Shown: piece by piece, positions 9,315 to 18,779 of the stretch
Layout: every line of letters starts with the position of its first letter
How positions within the stretch are numbered: position 1 is the first letter of the stretch
Source of the DNA: CAZZNQ01 sp964655775
GTDB lineage: Bacteria > Planctomycetota > Brocadiia > SM23-32
Direction of reading: 5' to 3'
DNA length: 64,000 nucleotides
Assembly (NCBI GenBank): GCA_964655775.1
Contig: CAZZNQ010000003.1
Span: forward strand, 37,104-101,103
Position numbers and translations under genes: made by a program
The notes under the pieces: model-generated
Seen by the model: only the letters and a program-made list of their open reading frames with translations
Databases searched by the model: none
What the model was told of the DNA's origin: nothing

Positions 9315-9749
9315 ATGGATGGACTTGGCATGTTGCCCTATCTTGCGCCGTTCTTCTTCGTCGGAACCTGGTGCCTGACGCTCCGGATCATAGCCGGGCT
9401 GAGCGGCTGGCGGCGACTGGCGCGGCACTATGCGTTCGACGGCAGGTTCACCGGAAAGGTCTGGCGGTTCCGATCGGCGCGCCTGGGGCGGATGAACTTC
9501 AACGGGGCGCTGACCATCGGGGTCGACAGGCGCGGCCTGTTCCTCGCGCCGATGATTCTTTTCCGGCCGTTCCACCGGCCGTTGCTGATCCCGTGGTCGG
9601 AGATCGAGGCCGAACCTCACAAGAGCTGGCTGTTCAAGGGCCGTCGCCTGACGTTCCGGTCGGTACCGCAGGTGCAGATGCTGCTCTCGGAGGGCACGTT
9701 TGCCAGTATCATCGCCCACCTGGAATCCCTGCCCGACTTGCCCGAGTAG
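9315..9749 (+). CDS. Hypothetical membrane-anchored protein
   Basis: A 144-residue protein. One N-terminal hydrophobic helix (about 6-28) is followed by a basic, beta-rich domain with a central IGVDRRGLFLAPMILFRPFHRP stretch and a PWSEI segment, a pattern seen in small PH-like or DUF-type membrane-associated domains. No function recognised. GGCGG is 4 nt before the ATG at 9315. The 190 bp to the divergent acyltransferase contains a TATAAT at 9180-9185, but without a matching -35 box on either strand. Confidence 0.6.
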   Translation: MDGLGMLPYLAPFFFVGTWCLTLRIIAGLSGWRRLARHYAFDGRFTGKVWRFRSARLGRMNFNGALTIGVDRRGLFLAPMILFRPFHRPLLIPWSEIEAEPHKSWLFKGRRLTFRSVPQVQMLLSEGTFASIIAHLESLPDLPE

Positions 9750-9828
9750 CGATGCTGCGCCCGGTGAGAAAGCCGGTGCGCCCTCCTGCGTCCAGGTGAG
9801 CGCACCGGTCGACGTCCTCCCGGCCGAA

Positions 9829-12075
9829 TCAGCGGCCCGCTGCCTCCTTGTAGAGCTCCAGAGCGCGGCGGTAGCGGCTGTCGTCGTGCTGCTTCTTCCA
9901 GCTGTCCGTCGGCTCCGGCATCCCGGGACGGTACTTCGCCCACATCTCGTTGGCGAACGCTTCCCAGCATTGCCCCTGCCGCGCCCAATCGGCGCCGTAA
10001 TCACGCTCGGTCTCGTCCTTCATCACCTGGACGAACTCGGAATCGTTCTCGTGCATCCAGCGGTCGACGTAGTCGAAGAACGCGTCGTGCGCCCACTCGT
10101 CCTCGGCGTCCAGGAGCCGCATGGCGAGCGCCTGCGCCACCCAGCCCACGCTGGTGCAGCAGCGCCGATAGGACTCGCTGGTCATGTTGTCGCCCACCCA
10201 CTCGGAGGGGTGCAGGTGCTCGTAAGGCCCCCAGAGGTGGCCGCGGCCCCGGCCTGCTCCGGTGACAGTGTCGATGCCGGAGTGCCCGGCGAAGACGACC
10301 TTCGCGCCGGTCCAGCACGGACCGTAGGCGGTCTGCTCGTTCTCGCCGAACATGACCTTCGGGTAGGACTTGCTGACGCTCGCCAGCGTCTCGTCGCCCA
10401 GCATCAGACCGGCGAACACGATCGGGATCTTGCGACCGCTGCCGTGGCCACCGTAGCCGGGCCAGCCCGGATGTCCGGCGCGCACCATGCCGCCCAGGTC
10501 GATGCCGACCTGCACGTAGTTGACCAGCAGCGGCTCGCGGCGCTCGGGCTCTATGTCCACGCAGAGCAGGAGCGCAGCCATGCCGGCCACGCGTCCGTAC
10601 TCCAGCCCGTACTGCGGCATGTTCTCGACCGGCTCCTCGAAGCCGAAGAAGCAGGTGCCCACCCACGGACGCTGTGTGAACCGCACGTAGAGCTCCACGT
10701 CCGGCATGCCGGGCGTGCGCTCGACCTCGGGCAGAAGGTCGCGGCGCAGGTTGCGCGCGTAGTACACCGTCTGCTCCCGGTCGCAGAAGGCCGGGCGGAA
10801 CGCGTCGGCCGGCTGCGGGGCGTCCACGCAGGTCAGCACGGCGGCGGTGCGGATCGGGCTGCTGTCGCCCTTGCCGCGCTGGATGTCGTTGCGGAGCTGT
10901 GCCGGCAGGATCAGGCCCTTGGGCATGCTGATGGTGGAGACGAGCGAGTCGCCCGCTTTCATCTCCACGGGTAGCTTCTGGATAAGCGCCGGCCGGAAGT
11001 AGTTGCGCACTCCGCTGTCGTAGGCGACCACGGTCTCCGCGGGCGGGTTCAGCATGAAGCCGTTGCGCACGCGGTTCTGGGGCTGCTGATCCAGGTCGCG
11101 GGAGTCGAGTTCGATTTCGGGGATCTCGTCGCCGTAGAGCGGTTTCGGGTCGATGTCGACCACGGTGACCGGGCCCACGACGTACCAGTCGCCGTTGATG
11201 AACTTGCCGACGCGCGCCGGTTCCGCGAAGGTCCACGTGATGCCGTACTGGGAGACGCTGCTCACCTTCTTCAGGGAATCGAGGCTTGCGGCGGCGGGGG
11301 CGTTATCCTTCGTGTAGATCGGCACGTCCTTCTCCAGCGGCACCCAGGGGCTCTCGCCCCTCACGATCGGCGCCTCGGGTTTGGGCTGAGGGACCGACGT
11401 CACCGGCCCGCCCAGTTTCGCAGTCACGTCGTCGACCCAGATCGTCTGTGTTTCGCCCACCTGGCTGTCGCCCCAGATGACCAGCGACCGGAACCCGTTG
11501 AGGCCGAGTTTCGTCTTATCGACTCGCCTGTCGCTCAGGGCGCTGCCGTTGTGCAGCACCTGGATGCCTTCTTCGGGCCGGAAGTTGATCGTCCAGCGGT
11601 GCCAGCCGGGCGTGCGGTTGATGCCGAGCCAGAAGAGCTGGTTGAACCAGCTCTGCCCGTCGCAGGCGGTGGCCGTGTAGCCCTCGTTTCCGCCCAGGTA
11701 GCTGGCGTAGAGGATGCCGATGGCCACCACGTTGCCGTCCGCCTGCTGGATGCCCCAGCGGGGTCCGACGCGCGTCGTTTTAGCGTTCTCGGGGACGGTG
11801 CCATCGTCGTAGACCCAAAGGTCCACGCTCCCGGAGGCGTCCAGGTCCCGCAGATTGATCGTGGCCTTCCCTCCGGGCCCTATCCGCAGTGCGCCGCCGG
11901 AGCCCTCGCGCCCCATCGAGGCGTCCAGACCTGCGTCGCCGGTGGTCTGCCATCCGGCGGGAAGTCGGCCATCGTCGAACGCGTATTCCCGCACGTCACC
12001 CTCGGCGGCCGTCGCCGCGGAGACGCTCGCCATCACTGCCATCGCCACCAGAACCGTCGCCATCGTCCTGCACAT
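9829..12075 (-). CDS. Secreted protein of an unrecognised family (copy A), with extra N-terminal beta-sandwich
   Basis: A 748-residue protein with a signal peptide (about 1-24). Residues about 26-220 look like a concanavalin/LamG-type beta-sandwich carbohydrate-binding domain (WHRWTINFRPE, LVIWGDSQ, WVDDV). The rest is a conserved domain shared with the proteins at 17134 and 27138. It starts with SVSQYGITWTF and NGDWYVVGPVTVVDIDPKP, passes GGHGSGRK, and ends with SYRRCC and HDAFFDYVDRWM. The Trp/His/Asp/Tyr-rich motifs suggest an extracellular carbohydrate-active enzyme, perhaps with an alpha-helical catalytic barrel, but I cannot assign a family. It starts 56 nt after the stop of the gene at 12132 on the same strand, so the two are likely an operon. 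Confidence 0.7.
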   Translation of the reverse strand: MCRTMATVLVAMAVMASVSAATAAEGDVREYAFDDGRLPAGWQTTGDAGLDASMGREGSGGALRIGPGGKATINLRDLDASGSVDLWVYDDGTVPENAKTTRVGPRWGIQQADGNVVAIGILYASYLGGNEGYTATACDGQSWFNQLFWLGINRTPGWHRWTINFRPEEGIQVLHNGSALSDRRVDKTKLGLNGFRSLVIWGDSQVGETQTIWVDDVTAKLGGPVTSVPQPKPEAPIVRGESPWVPLEKDVPIYTKDNAPAAASLDSLKKVSSVSQYGITWTFAEPARVGKFINGDWYVVGPVTVVDIDPKPLYGDEIPEIELDSRDLDQQPQNRVRNGFMLNPPAETVVAYDSGVRNYFRPALIQKLPVEMKAGDSLVSTISMPKGLILPAQLRNDIQRGKGDSSPIRTAAVLTCVDAPQPADAFRPAFCDREQTVYYARNLRRDLLPEVERTPGMPDVELYVRFTQRPWVGTCFFGFEEPVENMPQYGLEYGRVAGMAALLLCVDIEPERREPLLVNYVQVGIDLGGMVRAGHPGWPGYGGHGSGRKIPIVFAGLMLGDETLASVSKSYPKVMFGENEQTAYGPCWTGAKVVFAGHSGIDTVTGAGRGRGHLWGPYEHLHPSEWVGDNMTSESYRRCCTSVGWVAQALAMRLLDAEDEWAHDAFFDYVDRWMHENDSEFVQVMKDETERDYGADWARQGQCWEAFANEMWAKYRPGMPEPTDSWKKQHDDSRYRRALELYKEAAGR

Positions 12076-12131
12076 GGTCTCCGTCCTTCCGGATGATGGC
12101 CCGCCCGTTGCGCTTCACGGGGCGGAGCGCA

Positions 12132-13463
12132 TCATCCCTCTATCCTGTAGATGTGAACTTCGTACGGTGCGAACTCGTCCGCGAAACTGCCGTCCTCCAC
12201 GGGCAGCGTCCTGTTCTCGTCCACGACTTCGGCGTCGGCCTTGCCGTCCAGGTCCTTCACCGTGAACTCCGCGCTGACGGGCCAGCTCTGCATGTTCACG
12301 GCGAACACGTAGACGTCGCCGTCGTGCCGCTTTGCCATCGCGGGCACCGGTCCCGTTCCGACCGTAGCCGCTTCCTCGGGCGGTACCCTGGCCGGGTCGG
12401 CCTCAACGGCGAGTGCCTCGCAGAGGGTGGGACTGTTGAGGACCCGCGCCAGCCGGTGGATCTGCTCGTTGGTGTCCTTCACGGTCGCGGCCATGTCCGG
12501 ATCGTCCAGTAGTCCCGTTTCGCTGAACCGCGACGACTCCATCACGTGCGAGAAGTAGATGATACCGGTGGAGCCGTGGATAAGCGACATCCAGACCTCG
12601 GCGCGCGTCTGCTGCGGAGTCGGCCCGCGCCCCTCCCGGCTGATCTGCGAGCACTCCAGCGAGTTCCAGATGATGTTGTTGCCGTGCGACCATTTGACCA
12701 AGCGCTGCACGCCGAAGGGCACGCGCCATATCTGGTCGCGCACGGCCTCGTAGAGCGTGGCCATCGGATAGATGTCGAAGCCGGCGATGTCCGCCCCGCG
12801 CATGTAAATGGCGTAGTCCTCGGGATGGTTGGCGCGGCGGCGGCCCTGCCAGCCGTCGTAGGCGACGCCCATCCCCAGGCCGAGGTAGACCGGCCGGGTC
12901 GGATCGTTCGCTTTCATCTCCTCATAACGCTCGATGATGGTCTTCGGCGACTCGCACGGGCCCCATTCGCCCCAGTCCTCCATGGTGCGCGAGTGCCATT
13001 CCGGCAGCCCGTCGGCGGGTGCGTTCGGCCACGCCTCTTTGATCTGCTCGACGCTCTTCCAGTAGGCGCCCATCCGCTGGGCGTTGTCGGGTTCGTCCAT
13101 CTGCATCCAGCCGATGATCAAAGGGTCGTCCAGATGCTCCATGCCCACCTCGTTCTGCTCGCAGATCAGCAGCATGTCGTGCTTGCGGAGTTCGGCGAGC
13201 TGCTCCTCGGTCGGCCCTTTCCAGAGGCCGATGTAGACGTTGACGCCCACGTCGCGGTATCGGGAAGCGTTCGCGGGGCCCTGCAGGTAGACGGCTATGG
13301 GGAACCAGTCCGGATCGGCGGGGGGGCCGTTCTCCCACTGCGCGTAGGGCGCTCGACCGCTGTCCGTCTCCATGTCGTCCTCCGAAGCCCTAACCTCGGT
13401 GCCCGCCAACAGAACGCCTCCCATGAATGCCACAGCAATCAGCCAACTCAACTTGCCTAACAT
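12132..13463 (-). CDS. Secreted TIM-barrel glycosidase-like protein
   Basis: A 443-residue protein with a signal peptide (about 1-26). The body has TIM-barrel features: NVYIGLWKGPTEEQL, IIGWMQMDEPD (a candidate Glu after a strand), GFDIYPM, IIWNSLECS (a second candidate Glu) and GIIYFSHV. The C-terminal 70 residues look like a beta-sandwich. This resembles GH42/DUF4434-like glycoside hydrolases, but the family is not certain. GGAGG lies 7 nt before the ATG at 13463. It is followed after 56 nt by the copy A protein at 9829, suggesting joint action on one glycan. Confidence 0.7.
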   Translation of the reverse strand: MLGKLSWLIAVAFMGGVLLAGTEVRASEDDMETDSGRAPYAQWENGPPADPDWFPIAVYLQGPANASRYRDVGVNVYIGLWKGPTEEQLAELRKHDMLLICEQNEVGMEHLDDPLIIGWMQMDEPDNAQRMGAYWKSVEQIKEAWPNAPADGLPEWHSRTMEDWGEWGPCESPKTIIERYEEMKANDPTRPVYLGLGMGVAYDGWQGRRRANHPEDYAIYMRGADIAGFDIYPMATLYEAVRDQIWRVPFGVQRLVKWSHGNNIIWNSLECSQISREGRGPTPQQTRAEVWMSLIHGSTGIIYFSHVMESSRFSETGLLDDPDMAATVKDTNEQIHRLARVLNSPTLCEALAVEADPARVPPEEAATVGTGPVPAMAKRHDGDVYVFAVNMQSWPVSAEFTVKDLDGKADAEVVDENRTLPVEDGSFADEFAPYEVHIYRIEG

Positions 13464-13704
13464 CGCACGTCCTCCAGAGATTCGGGTCGCACCGCCGCCC
13501 GGCGAACCGGTTTCAGGGGAAGGTTCACAGGAAACGACGGGAAACAGCTCTGCTTCGCCGATGCTACACCCGCGCGGCAGCGCCTTCAAGTACCGGCGAT
13601 GTCGCCGGCCTCTCCGGTATATTCGAGCCTTGATTGCCGCACGGCCTTGATGTAAGAAGAACCCGGGTTATTGGCGTCGACGTGGGATTCAGGGAGGTGC
13701 AGAC

Positions 13705-15249
13705 ATGGGGCCACGGATAGCGACGGGGCGGTCGGCATTGGGGTGGGGCGGTCTTTTGGCCGTCGCTGCGGTGATGCTCTTCAGCATGCAGGGATGCGGC
13801 TTGCTCGGCGCAGGCGCGCGGGCGGGCGATGCCCGTGCCGCCGCGCCGGCAGCAGGCGGGGCGGGAATCCAAGGCGAGCAACGCTCCGGTCCGCTGGCGG
13901 AGACCTACACCTGCCGGTTCCTGGGTGCGTCTATGCCGGACGCCGTGGACCACCTGCGCCGCACCACGTCCCTGGACTACGCCCTCTGTGGGTTGGAGGT
14001 GCCGACATATTGGTCGTGGGGTGCAGGCAGATACTCGCGGCAGGTGCCGCTGACGGTAACGCTCAAGATGTCGGCCCCCCTCGGTGACGTCCTGGACCGG
14101 ATCTGCGGACTGTCCGGACTGGCTTGGAGGGCGGACAACAACACCGTGACTATCGGCGCCCCCATGCGGGTGTCGCCTTTCGAGATGCGGATCTACGACG
14201 TCCGCGACCTCCTTGAACCGGTCGGGCGGATTTCGGGGAGGGTAAGCCCTCCGGATTATTCGCAGGAAGAACTGATCCAGGATTTCATAGGGCTCATCGA
14301 GAAGGCGTGCCTGCCGGATACCTGGGAGCATTGGGCCGCAGGCGGCACTCGCACCGAGGACGATTTCCGGTTGTATTCCTCGTCGGAGCAAGAGAAGTCG
14401 CGTTTGCCTCGGGGACGCGCCGTCCGCGTGGCGAACAGGCCGGGCTTCATCGCCGTCCATCACGTGCGGCGGGTCCACGAAGCGATAGACGACCTGCTGG
14501 GGAAGCTGCGGGGGTTCCGGTCGGCGGGAGCGCCCGATTCGTTTCCTTCTCTGCGCGAGACCCCCGCCGAGCCGTCGCCGGAAGAGGCGCGGGCCCGGGC
14601 CGCCCTGGCGGAGAAGTGCAGCGTTATCCTGAAGCGCGCTTCACTGGGCGAAGGCCTGGAGAAGCTCATGGGGAGCACGACTATAGACTATGCGCTCTAC
14701 GATCAGGATTCATGGGTCAGAGACGTGTCCGTGACGATGGACTTCACCGGCCCCCTGAGCGAGGGCCTGGATGAAATCGGTCGTCGGGCAAGGGTAAAAT
14801 GGCGGCTGGACGGCGACGTCTTGGTGGTTGGTGAGGCAAAGTGGTTGGCCGACTACGAGACGCGTATCTACAACGTCTCGGACCTTGTTCAGTACTTCGA
14901 CGAACTTGCCTCCGGTAACCATGATTGGTGGGCGGAAGACGGAGGGCCCTGGCCTCCCGGAGCTGTCACGGAGAACCTCATCCTCTTGGCGAAGCAGGCC
15001 TGCCGACCGGACATGTGGGTCTTTGTGCCCAGCATCAGTCTGGTTTTGCGCGATGATCCGCAACCAAGCGTCTGGGCACTCTTCCCCGAAGCTGATCCCA
15101 AGGCGTTCTTCCGCGAGGCCGATCCCGGGGTGCTGATCGTCCGTCAGAGCCACGAGGTGCATGCCTGCATCGAGGATCTGTTCCGCATGCTGCGGGAATC
15201 CGTCGGGCAAGAAACCGACCAGTCCACCCCCATGGACGGTGGGCCGTGA
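13705..15249 (+). CDS. Lipoprotein with two secretin-N (STN)-like repeats
   Basis: A 514-residue lipoprotein with its lipobox ending in MQGC (Cys near 31). The body is an internal duplication. Each half has an STN-like segment (VTLKMSAPLGDVLDRICGLSGLAW, and VTMDFTGPLSEGLDEIGRRARVKW), then an IYDVRDL or IYNVSDL segment, then an HxVHxxIxDLxxxLR-like helix. STN and secretin-N domains occur in secretins and TonB-dependent receptors, but no secretin barrel follows here. Planctomycete genomes carry many such soluble or lipid-anchored copies of unknown role. GGAGG (13695-13699) precedes the ATG. A possible weak promoter (TTGATT-17-TAAGAA) lies at 13630-13658. Confidence 0.7.
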   Translation: MGPRIATGRSALGWGGLLAVAAVMLFSMQGCGLLGAGARAGDARAAAPAAGGAGIQGEQRSGPLAETYTCRFLGASMPDAVDHLRRTTSLDYALCGLEVPTYWSWGAGRYSRQVPLTVTLKMSAPLGDVLDRICGLSGLAWRADNNTVTIGAPMRVSPFEMRIYDVRDLLEPVGRISGRVSPPDYSQEELIQDFIGLIEKACLPDTWEHWAAGGTRTEDDFRLYSSSEQEKSRLPRGRAVRVANRPGFIAVHHVRRVHEAIDDLLGKLRGFRSAGAPDSFPSLRETPAEPSPEEARARAALAEKCSVILKRASLGEGLEKLMGSTTIDYALYDQDSWVRDVSVTMDFTGPLSEGLDEIGRRARVKWRLDGDVLVVGEAKWLADYETRIYNVSDLVQYFDELASGNHDWWAEDGGPWPPGAVTENLILLAKQACRPDMWVFVPSISLVLRDDPQPSVWALFPEADPKAFFREADPGVLIVRQSHEVHACIEDLFRMLRESVGQETDQSTPMDGGP

Positions 15250-15281
15250 GCGCCGTCTCGTGACCTGCCGAACTGGTCCCG

Positions 15282-16985
15282 TCATCCGCCGGTTACGAAC
15301 CGCACTTCGCGCTGCTCCTCAAGCGGCGTCCCGGCCTTGTCCCTGACGTCCGTGGTGACGACGATCCTGTAGGTCTCACCGCTCGCGAGTGGGCCTTCGG
15401 GCTCGAAGACGAACCTGGTGCCCTTGCGGGTCGATCGCCAGCTTCCCCGGACCTCGCTGTCGTCCGAGAGCCGGATCACGCGAATGCCCTCTCCCTCGTG
15501 GATGGTCCGCTCGTCGATGATCGGTGCGAAGTGGACGGCGATCTCCGACGTGGGCGCGACGTCGTCCGCGCCGTCCCGCGGCGTGGTCATCAGGACGACC
15601 GGAGGCAGACCCGCGTCGGGCTTCAGGTAGCGGTCGAAGAAGTCGTGGACGAGCTGGTACCGGTCCACCCCGAGCCTGGCGTCGTACCCGTAGGGAAGTT
15701 CGTGGCCGAGTCCCTCCATCAGCATGCTGATGTGGTTGACGTCCAGTTCCTCGAGCCTGCGGGCGAACTTCGGGAAGCCCTCTTTACTGATGACGTCGCG
15801 CTCGTTCTCTCCGCAGACGAAGATGGTCGGCGCGTAGTCGGGGGTGATGTACTCCGACTCGAACGTGCCCATGCCCATCGACTGGTATCCGACCTGGATG
15901 TCCGACGGGTACCCCTGCCAGGGCTGGGGTTCCGGGGTGCCTTCTGGGAAGCCCTCGTAGCGTTTGCTCTCGGTGCCGTCGACGTGGTTGGGGGCCGAGA
16001 GCCTGGTCACCGCGTACTGGCCCTTGGAGTGGCCCATCATGCCGACGTGGTCGGTGTCCAGGTTGTACTTCTCGGCGTTCATGTGGATGTAGCGCATCGC
16101 CGCCGTGTAGCAGGCCAGACCGTTCCAGTGGTCGAGCTCGAACTTGATGAAGTGGAAGTAGTGGTTCACACAGGGGTTGAAGCAGTGCCCCATGACCACG
16201 TGCGCGTAGCCGCGCATGGTGAACCCGATGTAGTGAGGACGGTAGGCGCCCGGACTGCTGTTCGGGTTCCTGGCCGAGATCGTCTCCGAGTTGACGAGGA
16301 CCGGCACTTTGCGCCTCGCCTGCGAAGGATAGACGATGTCCATCTTGACGGTATAGTCGAAGGGCTTGCCGTTGCGGTCGACCATGTCCTGCGGGTCGGT
16401 CACCGGCTCAAGGCCCTCCACCTTCGGCACGATGTACTCGTTGTAGGAGTCCATGACGTACTCGAGGGTGCCGTAGACCGCGTGCTTGTCGAGCTCCCAG
16501 TAGACCAGATCCGTCGCCACGCGGTATCCCGCCGGCATGAAGAAGCAGCGGTACCTGACCGGTTTGAGATTCACGTCCGCGAGCAGCGACTCGGCCTTGA
16601 CTCCGTACACGGCGCGGAAGATGTCGTGCAGGTCCTTGTCGATGAATGTGGAGACGGCCTTCGGATCGTTGCCGAAATCGACTGTGATGGTGATGAAGCC
16701 GTCGCGGATGTTGTCCCGCAGGATCGCGAGATCGGGCTCCCTACCGATCCGCGGCCAGGCGTCGTTCATCACGTAGACGATAACTTCGGCGCCCTCGGGG
16801 CCGGTGGCGGGATCCGCGTAGTAGACCTTGAGCGGGACTTCCCGGTCCAGTTTGTCGCACTTCCAGGCGACCGATTTCCGCAAGAACGGGTCCAGCTCCG
16901 ACCGGTCTTCCGCCCCGGCGGTCGATGACGGAAGCAGCATGGACGTTACCAGCGACAAGAGCAGGAAAGCGGGCAGGGCGTTCAT
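15282..16985 (-). CDS. Secreted alpha/beta hydrolase with C-terminal Ig-like domain (copy 1)
   Basis: A 567-residue protein with a signal peptide (about 1-25). GMMGHSKGQYAV is a nucleophile elbow with Ser near 320, and a late GLGHELPYGYD supplies a candidate catalytic His. Together they indicate an alpha/beta hydrolase, probably an esterase or peptidase-like enzyme. Residues about 475-567 (TTPRDGADDVAPTSEIAVHFAPII to the end) match a bacterial Ig-like (Big_5) domain. It is a close paralogue of 18780-20480. It is the last gene of the minus-strand operon from 24841, 148 nt after the preceding stop, and AAAGGAGAGG lies somewhat far (about 13 nt) upstream of the ATG. Confidence 0.75.
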   Translation of the reverse strand: MNALPAFLLLSLVTSMLLPSSTAGAEDRSELDPFLRKSVAWKCDKLDREVPLKVYYADPATGPEGAEVIVYVMNDAWPRIGREPDLAILRDNIRDGFITITVDFGNDPKAVSTFIDKDLHDIFRAVYGVKAESLLADVNLKPVRYRCFFMPAGYRVATDLVYWELDKHAVYGTLEYVMDSYNEYIVPKVEGLEPVTDPQDMVDRNGKPFDYTVKMDIVYPSQARRKVPVLVNSETISARNPNSSPGAYRPHYIGFTMRGYAHVVMGHCFNPCVNHYFHFIKFELDHWNGLACYTAAMRYIHMNAEKYNLDTDHVGMMGHSKGQYAVTRLSAPNHVDGTESKRYEGFPEGTPEPQPWQGYPSDIQVGYQSMGMGTFESEYITPDYAPTIFVCGENERDVISKEGFPKFARRLEELDVNHISMLMEGLGHELPYGYDARLGVDRYQLVHDFFDRYLKPDAGLPPVVLMTTPRDGADDVAPTSEIAVHFAPIIDERTIHEGEGIRVIRLSDDSEVRGSWRSTRKGTRFVFEPEGPLASGETYRIVVTTDVRDKAGTPLEEQREVRFVTGG

Positions 16986-17133
16986 GATCTTCGGATTACC
17001 TCTCCTTTGGTTAGTCGGTCTTCCCGTTTATGTTTAGTCCCACAGGCGCCGTCGGCGGTTCATGCCCGGCGAGGGGGCAGGGCGTCTCGTCTGCGTCTGG
17101 ACGGCGGCTCACAGCCAAGGAGACAATGGGCCT

Positions 17134-18717
17134 CTACTTCCAGGTTTCGTCGGCCGGCGGTGTGACAGCTCCGTCTGGCCCGGGCGGGATTTCGTTCCGG
17201 TATTCCATCCACATGCCCTTCACCCAGGCCGGGCCGTGCACGAAACCGTGCCGCCCGAAATCGCCGAAATCCTTGTCCATGTAGTCGGCGCGGCCTGTCT
17301 CCTTCAGGACCTCGTTGATCACAGTGTCGTCCTCGGTCATCCAGCGGTCGACATAGGCGAAGAACGCGTCGTGGTCCCAGTACTTCTCGGCGTGCATCAG
17401 CCGCGCCGCCAGTGCCTCGCCCACCCAGCAGGCGCTGGTGTTCGCCCGGCGGTAGCCCTCGCTTGAGGTGAGCCTGCCGGGAACCGGCCAATCCCTGGGG
17501 CTGTAGACGTCGACCAGACCCCATCCGCGTTCCCAGTGGTTGCGCATGCTGTCCATCAGGTATGGGCTGTGGCCCATGAAGATGACCTTGGCGCCGCTAA
17601 AGCTGGCCTCGAAGGTTTCCCCGCGGTAGGTCACGGGGCCGAACGCCGTCTGGTCGTCCTCGTGGAAACGCACGTCCGGGTAGTGCTCCGAGATGTGCAG
17701 CATCTCCTCATCGTCCAGCATGAGACCGGCGAAGATAATGGGCCACTTGCGCCCGCTGTTCAGGCCGCCGTGTGCGGGCCAGCTGTGGCCAGCTCGCACC
17801 AGGCCCCAGAAGTCGATTCCCGCCTGCGTGAAGTTGATGAGCAACGGCTCCTTCATGTCCGCCGGGTAGTCGGAGAGGAGCAGCAGGCTGGCCTCACTGG
17901 TCCTCTCGGTGAACTGCTGACCGTAGTGAGGCAGGTTCTCCACCGGCGCGGCGAAGCCCCACTGGGCTATGTCCAGCCAGACCCTCTGGAACTGGCGCAC
18001 CCACCGATCCAGATTCTCCGGCATTCCCTGCACTCGCGGCAGGTTCAGGAGCCGGTCGCGGCGCAGGTCGCGCGCCAGGTAGATCTTGCTGTTCTGCGAG
18101 TCGCAGTAGCTGGGGCGGAACGCATCGGGCGGCAGCGGCTCCGCCAGGCAGCACAGCACGGAGGCCGTCTTCAGAGGGTCCACCTTCTGCCCGGCGAACT
18201 GGGTCAGCGCGCTGGTCGGCCTGCTGATGGTGGAAACGAGGGCGTCGCCCGGCTTCATCGCGATCGGCAGGTGGCTGACCCGATCGGGATCGTAACGGCT
18301 GCTGGCCAGACGGCTGTCGAAGCCCGCCTTGATCCCCGAGGCCTCCGGATTGAGGGTCGAGCCGTTGCGGCACTGCTTGCCCGGATACTCGCTTTCTTCC
18401 ACGCTTCCTCTGTCGATCTGGTCGGTGACTTCGTCTCCCCAGAGCGGCTTCGGGTCGATCATCGTGACCGTCACCGGACCGACGACGTACCAGTCGCCGT
18501 TGACGAAATGCCCGACGCGGGCCGGCCTATCGAAGGTCCAGGTAATGCCGTACTGGGAAACGCTCTCCCGAAGCTCAAGATCCTGAAGCCGGGGAGCGGG
18601 CGGCGCGTTTTCCTTAGTGTAGATGACTGCCTTCTCCATTCCGTCGTCGGCGGCCGATGCGCCGGCGAGTGTCACGCTCAGGGTCAACAGAAGTGCGGCT
18701 ACGGCTATAGTTCTCAT
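17134..18717 (-). CDS. Secreted protein of an unrecognised family (copy B)
   Basis: A 527-residue protein with a signal peptide (about 1-22). It shares with copies A (9829) and C (27138) the motifs SVSQYGITWTF, NGDWYVVGPVTV, SGRKWP and SEGYRR, plus HDAFFAYVDRWM near the C-terminus, but lacks copy A's N-terminal beta-sandwich. AAGGAG lies 8 nt before the ATG at 18717, which begins a clean signal peptide; the frame extends upstream to 18783 without one. It sits between the two hydrolase paralogues in the operon. The function is likely glycan-related, from context only. Confidence 0.75.
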   Translation of the reverse strand: MRTIAVAALLLTLSVTLAGASAADDGMEKAVIYTKENAPPAPRLQDLELRESVSQYGITWTFDRPARVGHFVNGDWYVVGPVTVTMIDPKPLWGDEVTDQIDRGSVEESEYPGKQCRNGSTLNPEASGIKAGFDSRLASSRYDPDRVSHLPIAMKPGDALVSTISRPTSALTQFAGQKVDPLKTASVLCCLAEPLPPDAFRPSYCDSQNSKIYLARDLRRDRLLNLPRVQGMPENLDRWVRQFQRVWLDIAQWGFAAPVENLPHYGQQFTERTSEASLLLLSDYPADMKEPLLINFTQAGIDFWGLVRAGHSWPAHGGLNSGRKWPIIFAGLMLDDEEMLHISEHYPDVRFHEDDQTAFGPVTYRGETFEASFSGAKVIFMGHSPYLMDSMRNHWERGWGLVDVYSPRDWPVPGRLTSSEGYRRANTSACWVGEALAARLMHAEKYWDHDAFFAYVDRWMTEDDTVINEVLKETGRADYMDKDFGDFGRHGFVHGPAWVKGMWMEYRNEIPPGPDGAVTPPADETWK

Positions 18718-18779
18718 TGCGTTTGCTCCTTGATTCCTGCCAGGGCTCACATCGCGGCGCTCTGCCGCAGAATCGTCGG

